In this document: in pieces, positions 1 to 5,282 of the stretch
Layout: each line of letters begins with the position of its first letter
Numbering within the stretch: the stretch's first letter is position 1
NCBI GenBank assembly: GCA_023415725.1
Contig: JAEZJR010000246.1
Coordinates: forward strand, 1-5,282
DNA: 5,282 nucleotides
Source of the DNA: Acidobacteriota bacterium
GTDB taxonomy: Bacteria; Acidobacteriota; Blastocatellia; Pyrinomonadales; Pyrinomonadaceae
Direction: 5' to 3'
Notes under the pieces: generated by a model
What the model was told of the DNA's origin: nothing
What the model saw: the letters and a program-made list of their open reading frames with translations, nothing else
Database searches by the model: none
Program-made: the position numbers and the translations under genes

Positions 1-1499
1 GGGTTCCGCCCCAGCAGCCAGTCGCGATGGTCTGTTGCGGCTTTTTGGTATAGCCTGTCACCGGTCATCAACTCATAGAGATGCACTTGTGTGATGAACG
101 CGACCACGAGGTTGTTCGAGCACCAAAGGAAGGGAACTCCTACACCGTACGGATTTGTCTTCGCACGGGTTACGATCCGTTCAATGCCGCTGTGGTAATA
201 ACCGGCCAGTTCCGATTTCATTTTCCTGTCGACGAGCGGGTACAGCGCGAAATGCCCGACGTTGGTGAACGGGTACATCTGATAGTGACGCGACATCAGT
301 TCGCCCATCGACGAATCCTCGAACTCCATCCACGACGTGGTGCCGGCGACCTTCGCGTAGCGGATCGCGTCGTCGAGATAAGCCTTCTTCTTTGTCGCTT
401 TGTATAACTCTGCGGCGGCGTATTCCATGTCATCCGCCCAGGTATCCTCGTTGTACCGGTAGGGTGCCCCGAACGAATTGCCCTGCTGGAACCCTTCCTG
501 CTTTTTCCCCATGGCGTAAAGCGATTCGGCAGCACTAAGGCATTTTGCCGCGAAGGCTACATCCTTCAAGTCGTTCGACCAGATGCGGTATGCGGCCGCC
601 ATTGCGGCCGCTGATCGGCCAGCAATGTTCGCGACGCCTGTCGAGCGGCTCTTGAATTGCGATAATCCCTGCGGTTTGCCGTCGGCGAAGTAGGCAGGAC
701 GATAACTGTTCTGTCCCCAACCGTAATCGGCGTTGTCATTATCAGGGAATTTGAACCCGCGGTGGTCGCGGTCGTCGGCGACCTGGTGGATAAGTTGATC
801 AGCTTTGGGGTGAAGTTTGTGGATCCAGTCGAGCCCCCATCTGGCCTCGTCAAGAATATCCGGAATACCGTTAGGTCTGAGCTCGCGGCCCATCGCATCT
901 GTGAAGTCGCTGAATTTCTGCTTCTGCAATTCGTAGGCGAGCAGCATTCGTGCCGTGGCGTTGCTAGCGGTGATGAGGTATTTGAGCTGATCCCCCGCGT
1001 CGTGCCAACCCCCGGAGGCATCGACGAACGTTTCATCCGGCATCGGGCCGTAAAACGAACGGCCGTCGAGTCGGTGGCAGGCCACATCGAGGAACGGGTT
1101 GTATCCACAACGCTGCTGCCGCATGAAGTAGAGGAGGTCTTCGTGATAGCCGGGATAGGCGCCGACGCTGAATTCGCGGGACAGTTCGCCGCCGTCGAGT
1201 TCCACGCGGTACCTGCCTGGCGTTTTAAGCGATGTCAGATCGAGTTTGTAATAATGCGAGAACGGGCTGCCCCAGTCGGGAAGCTCAGCGGGCTCGGGCT
1301 GGCCGCTGAGAAGGACACGCCCAGAACCAACTTCCTTCACTTTAAAGCCTTCATTGACGGCGGTGTCGGCGAAAGCGATCACGATCTTCGTATCGCCGGC
1401 AAGATAACCTGCCTGGTTGACACGCAAATGAACCGAGCGTGCCGGCCCGCTCATCGCCGCGAGCAAAAGGATCAGAAACAGCCAAACTAACGATCTCAT
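1..1499 (-). CDS. Secreted glycoside hydrolase family 9 (endoglucanase-like), C-terminus cut by window edge
   Basis: Reading leftwards from the ATG at 1499, one frame stays open for 499 codons to the window edge with no stop. Residues 1-22 form a signal peptide (MRSLV, then a leucine-rich core, then a small-residue stretch ending PARS), so export from the cytoplasm is likely. Residues about 23-113 resemble the N-terminal immunoglobulin-like domain of GH9 enzymes (VNQAGY at 28-33, PGRYRVEL at 94-101). The (alpha/alpha)6 catalytic domain follows: WHDAGD at 165-170 carries the Asp pair that activates water in this inverting family (D170 as likely base), followed by DEARWGLDW (217-225), WADDMEYAAAELY (354-366), FLWCSNN (457-463) and DWLLGRNP (493-500). 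The catalytic acid Glu and the later histidine motif lie beyond the edge, so activity cannot be judged. The likely substrate is beta-1,4-glucan or a related glycan; specificity is not readable. It starts 5 bases after the kinase stop codon, suggesting cotranscription and coupled translation. No strong Shine-Dalgarno sequence is visible. Confidence 0.9.
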   Translation of the reverse strand, partial: MRSLVWLFLILLLAAMSGPARSVHLRVNQAGYLAGDTKIVIAFADTAVNEGFKVKEVGSGRVLLSGQPEPAELPDWGSPFSHYYKLDLTSLKTPGRYRVELDGGELSREFSVGAYPGYHEDLLYFMRQQRCGYNPFLDVACHRLDGRSFYGPMPDETFVDASGGWHDAGDQLKYLITASNATARMLLAYELQKQKFSDFTDAMGRELRPNGIPDILDEARWGLDWIHKLHPKADQLIHQVADDRDHRGFKFPDNDNADYGWGQNSYRPAYFADGKPQGLSQFKSRSTGVANIAGRSAAAMAAAYRIWSNDLKDVAFAAKCLSAAESLYAMGKKQEGFQQGNSFGAPYRYNEDTWADDMEYAAAELYKATKKKAYLDDAIRYAKVAGTTSWMEFEDSSMGELMSRHYQMYPFTNVGHFALYPLVDRKMKSELAGYYHSGIERIVTRAKTNPYGVGVPFLWCSNNLVVAFITQVHLYELMTGDRLYQKAATDHRDWLLGRN

Positions 1500-1504
1500 A
1501 ATTC

Positions 1505-2599
1505 TCAAATCGTGCCTCGCTCAATGGTATGTGCAGCTATCTTCCCAAGTGCCGCGACGAATCGGTCGAAGTGAGCGAATCGCTCGTCCTTAGTGAAACC
1601 TCTTACGTACCTCGCGTAGATCTGCTGAGCGATCACGGCGATCTTGAAAGTCCCGAACACGTAGTAAAAGAGCATTTCAGGCAGTTCGCGTCCGGAGGCT
1701 TTAGCGTACATTTCAACAAGTTGCCATCGCGATACCTTTTCCATCAGCACCCGCGGGTTGAACGGCATTGAAAGCATCTCTTCGCCAGCTTCGCTCGACA
1801 TCCAATATCCGAGCGTCGTCCCGAGGTCCATGAGCGGATCGCCGATCGTGACCATTTCCCAATCGAGGACGGCTGTGATCCTGGTGAGGTCCTGCGGGTC
1901 GAGCATCACGTTGTCGAATTTATAGTCGTTGTGGATGATCGATGTTCCGAATTCCGTAGGTGTGTTGTCACTGAGCCAAGCGATGCTTTCTTCCAGCTCA
2001 GGCCATTCGTGCGTTTTCGCGGCGGAGTATCTCTTCGACCAGCCTTCCACTTGCCGGCGATTATAGCCTTCGGGCTTCCCAAGACCTTCTAAGCCCGCCT
2101 TTGAAGGGTTGAGCGAGTGCAGTTGGGTTAGATTCGCAATGAAGCGTTTGCAGATCTCCCATTGGAATGAGGAGTCGGTTTGTAATCGCTCGGCCGGAGA
2201 ACCCCCGACATCGTTCGGGAGTTGCTTCGCCGAAAGTCGACCGCGTATCACGATTCCTCGGCGACGCTCCATCAAATAAAATTCAGAGCCTATCACCGAT
2301 TCATCGTCGCAAAAGAGTACCGGCCTGGGGGCCGGCGAATAAACATTGGACAGTTTCGACAGGACGTCGAATTCGCGCCGCATGTCGTGCGCAGATTTCA
2401 TCGTGTTGCCGAATGGCGGGCGGCGCAGGACATAATCCTCGTCGCCCAATCTGATCAAGTAAGTCAGATTGGAGCTTCCGGCAGGGAACTGTTCGATAGA
2501 GATGTCGCCAGCTTTATCCGAGAGCGCCGAACGAAGGTAGTGTTCGAGGTTGATCTGATTCAGCTCTTCGCCCTTGCGGACGTCGGTCGTTTCGATCAT
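1505..2599 (-). CDS. Phosphotransferase (APH/ACAD10-11 kinase-domain) family protein, probable hydroxyacyl-CoA kinase
   Basis: A complete 364-residue protein with the aminoglycoside-phosphotransferase (protein-kinase-like) fold, of the branch that accompanies acyl-CoA dehydrogenases. The N-terminus (DVRKGEELN at 6-14) matches the usual start of this branch and supports the ATG at 2599. The nucleotide-binding loop is PAGSSNLTYLI (39-49), followed by YVLRRPP (56-62) and the helix with E77. The catalytic loop is HNDYKFDNVMLDP (223-235), with D225 as likely catalytic base and N230 as metal ligand. The metal-binding motif is VLDWEMVTIGDPLMDLG (244-260), with D246 in the DFG-like position. No signal peptide or membrane segment is seen, so it is cytosolic. 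Relatives are LvaA of Pseudomonas putida and the N-terminal halves of human ACAD10/11, which phosphorylate 4-hydroxyacyl-CoA; that substrate is an inference here. It is divergent from the dehydrogenase gene and leads into the GH9 gene. The family is often misnamed antibiotic kinase; nothing here supports resistance. Confidence 0.88.
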   Translation of the reverse strand: MIETTDVRKGEELNQINLEHYLRSALSDKAGDISIEQFPAGSSNLTYLIRLGDEDYVLRRPPFGNTMKSAHDMRREFDVLSKLSNVYSPAPRPVLFCDDESVIGSEFYLMERRRGIVIRGRLSAKQLPNDVGGSPAERLQTDSSFQWEICKRFIANLTQLHSLNPSKAGLEGLGKPEGYNRRQVEGWSKRYSAAKTHEWPELEESIAWLSDNTPTEFGTSIIHNDYKFDNVMLDPQDLTRITAVLDWEMVTIGDPLMDLGTTLGYWMSSEAGEEMLSMPFNPRVLMEKVSRWQLVEMYAKASGRELPEMLFYYVFGTFKIAVIAQQIYARYVRGFTKDERFAHFDRFVAALGKIAAHTIERGTI

Positions 2600-2637
2600 G
2601 GCTGTGCTAAGCTGTGGCGGAAAAATTAACGGCGATT

Positions 2638-3825
2638 ATGGACTTCGATTATTCTGCAAAAACCCTCGAACTGCAAAACCGGCTGTCCGCCTTCATGGAT
2701 GAGCATATTTACCCTAACGAACAGGCGTACCAGGACGAGATCGCGGCCGGCAGCAGATGGGAGCCGTCAAAACTGATCGAAGAGCTGAAAGCTAAAGCCA
2801 AAGCCAAAGCAGCTGGTTTGTGGAATCTGTTTCTCCCGTCGGAGTCTGGCCTTTCCAATCTCGAGTATGCACCGCTTGCCGAAATGATGGGCCGCGTTAC
2901 CTGGGCGTCGGAAGTGTTCAACTGTTCGGCTCCGGATACGGGGAACATGGAGGTTCTGCATCTTTACGGCAGCGAGGACCAGAAAGAACGTTGGCTCCGT
3001 CCCCTTTTGGATGGGGAGATAAGGTCCTGTTTCGCGATGACCGAACCGGACGTCGCATCGTCCGACGCGACCAACATCCGTGCGTCGATCAAGGCGGACG
3101 GCGATGAATATGTGCTGAACGGGCGCAAATGGTGGTCTACGGGTGCGGCGGACCCGCGATGTAAGCTCGCGATCTTCATGGGGAAGACGGATCCTTCCGC
3201 TCCGAAGCATCTTCAGCAATCGATGGTCTTGGTTCCGATGGATGCCCCAGGTGTTAAGGTGGAGCGCGTTTTGAACGTGTTTGGTTTCGACGATGCTCCG
3301 AACGGGCACGGGGAGATCTCATTCGATAACGTGCGAGTCCCAAAGAAAAATCTGCTGCTCGGCGAAGGGCGCGGGTTCGAGATCGCACAAGGCAGGCTTG
3401 GGCCGGGACGTGTTCATCATTGCATGCGGCTGGTGGGCACTGCAGAACGTTCGCTCGAGTTGATGATCGAACGCGCAAAGAACAGGGAGGCGTTCGGTAA
3501 GCCGTTGATCCATCAAGGCGTCATCCGTCAATGGATCGCCGAAGCCCGTTGTGCGATCGACCAGGCTCGGCTGCTCGTTCTCAGATGCGCCTGGATGATG
3601 GACAAAGCTGGTAACAAGGCCGCCCGCAAGGAGATCGCGATGATCAAAGCGGTCGTCCCGCAAATGGCCCTGAACGTTATCGACCGGGCAATACAGGCCC
3701 ACGGCGGTGCCGGTGTCTCGCAAGACACGCCGCTAGCCCAATTCTGGATCTACGCTCGTTCTCTCCGTATCGCCGATGGGCCAGACGAGGTTCATCTTGA
3801 ATCGGTCGCTAGAATGGAACTCTAA
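2638..3825 (+). CDS. Acyl-CoA dehydrogenase family protein (ACAD10/11, LvaC-like)
   Basis: A 395-residue soluble flavoprotein of the acyl-CoA dehydrogenase family. The ATG at 2638 gives MDFDYSAKTLELQ, the usual beginning of this clade; an in-frame GTG at 2614 would add 8 atypical residues. Neither has a clear Shine-Dalgarno sequence. The helical N-terminal domain (about 1-125) includes AGLWNLFLP (59-67). The beta domain carries FAMTEPDVASSDATN (132-146), which contacts FAD and substrate, and NGRKWWSTGA (161-170). The C-terminal helical domain carries REAFGKPL (283-290), QAHGGAGV (353-360) and RIADGPDEVH (377-386). By alignment in the head, D381 lies where medium-chain dehydrogenases have the catalytic Glu of their YEGT motif, as is typical of the clade. 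Relatives LvaC and human ACAD10/11 turn 4-phosphoacyl-CoA into enoyl-CoA without net oxidation, and the kinase across the divergent start would supply that substrate. A conventional FAD-linked acyl-CoA oxidation remains possible. The length is normal and no break is seen. Confidence 0.9.
   Translation: MDFDYSAKTLELQNRLSAFMDEHIYPNEQAYQDEIAAGSRWEPSKLIEELKAKAKAKAAGLWNLFLPSESGLSNLEYAPLAEMMGRVTWASEVFNCSAPDTGNMEVLHLYGSEDQKERWLRPLLDGEIRSCFAMTEPDVASSDATNIRASIKADGDEYVLNGRKWWSTGAADPRCKLAIFMGKTDPSAPKHLQQSMVLVPMDAPGVKVERVLNVFGFDDAPNGHGEISFDNVRVPKKNLLLGEGRGFEIAQGRLGPGRVHHCMRLVGTAERSLELMIERAKNREAFGKPLIHQGVIRQWIAEARCAIDQARLLVLRCAWMMDKAGNKAARKEIAMIKAVVPQMALNVIDRAIQAHGGAGVSQDTPLAQFWIYARSLRIADGPDEVHLESVARMEL
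2648..2676 (-). promoter_or_regulatory. Candidate leftward promoter for the kinase gene
   Basis: On the minus strand TTGCAG (2676-2671) and AATAAT (2653-2648) are separated by 17 bases. The -10 matches consensus at 5 of 6 positions, the -35 at only 3 of 6. Transcription would start near 2641, giving a leader of about 40 nt before the kinase ATG. The elements lie inside the first codons of the oppositely directed dehydrogenase gene. This is a weak call made from spacing and position. Confidence 0.28.
2788..2811 (+). repeat. Four tandem AAAGCN hexamers encoding (Lys-Ala)4
   Basis: The hexamers AAAGCT, AAAGCC, AAAGCC and AAAGCA run in tandem and encode residues 51-58 of the dehydrogenase (KAKAKAKA). 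Family members usually have a shorter LKAxARAAGLWN-type segment here, so about one repeat unit may have been gained by slippage. The frame is kept. Confidence 0.75.
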
Positions 3826-3833
3826 ACTGCCTT

Positions 3834-3871
3834 CGTTCACATTGACCGCTTTCCGTTCAGTCAATCGTTCA
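3834..3871 (+). repeat. Three direct copies of CGTTCA upstream of the pilM promoter
   Basis: CGTTCA occurs at 3834-3839, 3854-3859 and 3866-3871, all on the plus strand, with start-to-start distances of 20 and 12 bases. The first and third continue into nearly the same sequence (CATTG, ACATTG). They lie about 50-90 bases before the predicted transcription start, where an activator could bind. No regulator is identified. Confidence 0.4.
3841..3865. repeat. Short inverted repeat ATTGAC/GTCAAT
   Basis: A perfect 6-base inverted repeat (3841-3846 and 3860-3865) is separated by 13 bases. It sits 16 bases after the dehydrogenase stop. The stem is AT-rich and no T-run follows, so it is a poor candidate terminator; an operator role is equally possible. 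A second 6-base inverted repeat, TCAACA/TGTTGA (3869-3874 and 3886-3891), overlaps the -35 element of the next promoter. Confidence 0.35.
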
Positions 3872-3887
3872 ACATTGCAAAAAGTTG

Positions 3888-3916
3888 TTGACAAAGTTAA
3901 ACACCCCGTGTAAATT
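3888..3916 (+). promoter_or_regulatory. Sigma70-type promoter of the pilM operon
   Basis: A perfect -35 TTGACA (3888-3893) and a -10 TAAATT (3911-3916, 4 of 6 matches) are separated by exactly 17 bases, in an AT-rich patch of an otherwise GC-richer window. The predicted start is near 3923, about 290 nt upstream of pilM. No other element of this quality precedes pilM, so this is the best candidate for the pilus operon promoter. Confidence 0.68.
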
Positions 3917-4180
3917 CAATTCTTGACGACGCGACCCGCGTACGTCCTCCTTCGCCACCCGATGCGAAAACGCTTACAAAATGACACTCCGAACAAGGAC
4001 CTCTAATCAAGGTTCCGGATACGTCACGAGACGAAACGGGTTATTGGCACCGCTTTCAGTTGCCCTGTCCTAAAGATTCCCCTCGATCTCGCATCATTCC
4101 CGGCGGCGAAAAATATCCTACTAAGTCCAATACCCGAATCTCTTAAAGCAAAAAAGATAGATAAAGACTGATTCAGATGC

Positions 4181-4197
4181 CCGGCCTCCCCGGCCGG
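4181..4197 (+). promoter_or_regulatory. GC-rich hairpin just upstream of the pilM ribosome binding site
   Basis: CCGGCC (4181-4186), loop TCCCC (4187-4191) and GGCCGG (4192-4197) form a perfect 6-pair all-GC stem. It ends 3 bases before the GGAG of the ribosome binding site. There is no T-run, so it is not an intrinsic terminator. CTCC (4186-4189) is complementary to that GGAG, which would allow a weaker competing fold. A translational effect is inferred only. Confidence 0.5.
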
Positions 4198-4208
4198 AAA
4201 GGAGTGAG
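4198..4208 (+). promoter_or_regulatory. Ribosome binding site of pilM
   Basis: AAAGGAGTGAG precedes the ATG at 4217. The GGAG core (4201-4204) is 12 bases from the start, a slightly long spacing. The same GGAGTGAG followed by 8 bases and ATG recurs before the next gene. It supports the 4217 start. Confidence 0.75.
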
Positions 4209-4216
4209 AAAAAATA

Positions 4217-5272
4217 ATGCTGTTCGGTAAAAAGAAAAGCGTTGCCGGTCTGGATATCGGTTCGAGTTCGGTCAAAATGGTTGAGCTCGATGGGAAGGTC
4301 GGCAACCTGAATCTCGTAAGCCTCGGCTTCGAGAATTTGCCTGACGACACGATCATCGACGGCCAGATCATGGAGCTGAACACCGTTTCGGACGTGATCC
4401 GCAATGTATGCACCAACAACAAGGTGAACGCGGACAACGTCGTGACAGGTGTGAGCGGCCATTCGGTCATCATCAAGAACATCGTCCTTCCGCCGATGAG
4501 CCAGGATGAGCTCGAAGAGTCGATCGACTGGCACGCCGAAGAGCATATCCCCTACGACCTCGCCGATGTCAGTCTCGATTACCAGATCACCGGCTCGATG
4601 CACGATGCAACGCACGTGCTCATCGCGGCCTGCAAACGCGAACGCATCGACAACATCCGCCATGCTATTCAGCTTGCGGGCAAACAGCCGGTCGTGATCG
4701 ATGTAGATACATTCGCACTCCAGAATTGCTACGAGGTGAACTACCAGCCGGATGAATCGCAGGTGGTCACGCTCCTCAATATCGGTGCCTCGACGATGAA
4801 CGTGAACATCGTGAAGGGCACCCGCTCGCTTTTCACCCGCGACATCACTGTCGGCGGCAGCCAGTTCACTGACGTGCTTCAGAGAAGTCTCGGTTTGAGC
4901 TTCCAGCAGGCTGAAGCGGTCAAACGCGGCGTCAGCCACGCGGTGGAAGGGATCGAAGAGAAGTCTATCGAGCCCCTGATGAACAACGTGACGGAGATCG
5001 TCGCGATGGAGATCCAGAAGACGTTCGACTTCTACCGTGCCACGACCGAGGACAACCACACGGTCGTGCAGAAGATCCTTATCTCCGGCGGCGGCTCGAA
5101 ACTGAACGGGCTCGCCCAGGACCTTTCGGCCCGCCTCGAACTTCCGGTAGAGGTCCTCGACCCGTTCCGCAGCATCAAGGTGGACACCCGCAAGTTCGAC
5201 CCGGATTACCTAAGTGAGATCATGCCCGAGATGGCCGTGGCCGTCGGACTCGCAATGAGGGGAGTGAGCTAA
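4217..5272 (+). CDS. pilM: Type IV pilus assembly protein PilM
   Basis: A complete 351-residue actin-like ATPase. PilM sits on the cytoplasmic face of the inner membrane, binds the short cytoplasmic N-terminus of PilN, and forms the alignment subcomplex with PilN, PilO and PilP that links the pilus motor to the outer-membrane secretin PilQ. The start MLFGKKKSVAGLDIGSSSVK is typical of the family and includes the first phosphate-binding loop (GLDIGSSSVK, 11-20). The segment ESIDWHAEEHIPYDL (101-115) corresponds to the usual E-x-x-x-W-EAE-x-YIPF-type motif. The second phosphate loop is LLNIGASTMNVNIVKG (186-201), and ISGGGSKLNGL (289-299) is the adenosine-binding motif. The length is normal (about 350). 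There is no signal peptide or membrane segment, as expected. A good ribosome binding site precedes it, and the next gene follows after 4 bases, as in pilMNOPQ operons. Confidence 0.96.
   Translation: MLFGKKKSVAGLDIGSSSVKMVELDGKVGNLNLVSLGFENLPDDTIIDGQIMELNTVSDVIRNVCTNNKVNADNVVTGVSGHSVIIKNIVLPPMSQDELEESIDWHAEEHIPYDLADVSLDYQITGSMHDATHVLIAACKRERIDNIRHAIQLAGKQPVVIDVDTFALQNCYEVNYQPDESQVVTLLNIGASTMNVNIVKGTRSLFTRDITVGGSQFTDVLQRSLGLSFQQAEAVKRGVSHAVEGIEEKSIEPLMNNVTEIVAMEIQKTFDFYRATTEDNHTVVQKILISGGGSKLNGLAQDLSARLELPVEVLDPFRSIKVDTRKFDPDYLSEIMPEMAVAVGLAMRGVS
5259..5268 (+). promoter_or_regulatory. Ribosome binding site of the gene after pilM
   Basis: GGGGAGTGAG lies inside the last codons of pilM. Counting from GGAGTGAG (5261-5268), 8 bases separate it from the ATG at 5277. 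This repeats the arrangement before pilM and supports translation of the next gene from 5277. Confidence 0.6.
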
Positions 5273-5276
5273 GACA

Positions 5277-5282
5277 ATGATC
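5277..5282 (+). CDS. pilN: Start of the next gene, probably pilN (only two codons in window)
   Basis: An ATG at 5277, 4 bases after the pilM stop and 8 bases after GGAGTGAG, begins with codons for Met-Ile, a common PilN beginning. The identity rests on the conserved pilM-pilN order, not on sequence, because the window ends here. PilN is a single-pass inner-membrane protein that partners PilO. Confidence 0.5.

Larger units (their letters stand above)
3917..4216 (+). other. Long untranslated leader of pilM
   Basis: About 290 transcribed bases lie between the predicted start point and pilM. No recognisable riboswitch, tRNA-like fold or conserved small-RNA motif was found by eye. Two small reading frames begin with ATG, at 3962-4006 (14 codons) and 3981-4073 (30 codons), but neither has a ribosome binding site. 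The 3' part (about 4130-4175) is A-rich and probably unstructured, and is followed by the hairpin next to the ribosome binding site. Confidence 0.5.

Noticed and set aside
592..611. Two GCGGCCGC octamers 12 bases apart
   Set aside because: They lie inside the GH9 frame and encode an alanine-rich helix (AAAMAAA); codon choice or a small local duplication explains them.
296..1108. Short leftward open frames suggesting a broken gene on the left
   Set aside because: They are out of frame with the GH9 gene, which reads through this whole stretch without a stop or frameshift; it only looks absent because it has no stop inside the window.
762..1490. A 242-codon rightward open frame
   Set aside because: It lies antisense to the GH9 gene, whose frame carries a signal peptide and recognisable GH9 motifs; the translation shows no domain.
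1505..2599. Aminoglycoside resistance gene
   Set aside because: The APH fold is shared, but the N-terminal DVRKGEEL start and the neighbouring ACAD point to the acyl-CoA-associated branch.
3989..4019. Possible hairpin CCGAAC/GTTCCGG in the leader
   Set aside because: It needs a bulge and a long loop, giving a weak stem with no sign of function.
4045..4063. Sigma54-like TGGCAC followed by TTGC, attractive because pilus genes can use sigma54
   Set aside because: The GC of TTGC is 14 bases after the GG instead of the required 10, and the sigma70-type promoter upstream is better.
3962..4073. Small reading frames (14 and 30 codons) in the pilM leader
   Set aside because: They have no ribosome binding site, show no recognisable peptide features and are within chance expectation.
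4121..5059. A 312-codon leftward open frame over pilM
   Set aside because: It is a shadow of pilM codon bias, rich in His, Asp, Val and Arg without a recognisable motif, while pilM in the other strand is unmistakable.

Overview
This 5.28-kb window looks like ordinary chromosome of a moderately GC-rich Gram-negative bacterium. The gene families (a pilM that starts a type IV pilus operon, a secreted family 9 glycoside hydrolase, and an ACAD10/11-type kinase and dehydrogenase pair) would suit an acidobacterium such as a member of Blastocatellia. That placement rests on remembered family resemblance, not on a marker gene, and a deltaproteobacterium-like source is not excluded. No rRNA, tRNA, CRISPR array, transposase or phage gene is visible.

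Layout. The left half is read leftwards. A phosphotransferase-family kinase gene (1505-2599) is followed after only 5 bases by a secreted GH9 hydrolase gene (1-1499). The GH9 gene stays open to the left edge, so its C-terminus and catalytic acid lie outside the window. Diverging from the kinase gene, with about 38 bases between the start codons, is a rightward acyl-CoA dehydrogenase gene (2638-3825). A 391-base intergenic stretch (3826-4216) follows. It holds a strong sigma70-type promoter (TTGACA, 17 bases, TAAATT), short repeats just upstream of it, a leader of about 290 nt, and a small GC-rich hairpin beside the ribosome binding site of pilM (4217-5272). Four bases after pilM the next gene, probably pilN, begins and is cut off after two codons.

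How the genes work together. The kinase and dehydrogenase are separate versions of the two domains fused in human ACAD10 and ACAD11. They also correspond to LvaA and LvaC of Pseudomonas putida, which convert 4-hydroxyacyl-CoA through a 4-phospho intermediate to an enoyl-CoA. The best inference is that the pair lets this organism use 4-hydroxy (or similarly hydroxylated) fatty acids. The GH9 enzyme would act outside the cytoplasm on beta-glucans; its link to the kinase is positional only. PilM is the cytoplasmic actin-like part of the type IV pilus alignment complex and belongs to a separate transcription unit.

Nothing here amounts to a clearly new system. The kinase/dehydrogenase pair in divergent arrangement and the pilM leader are the parts most worth a second look.
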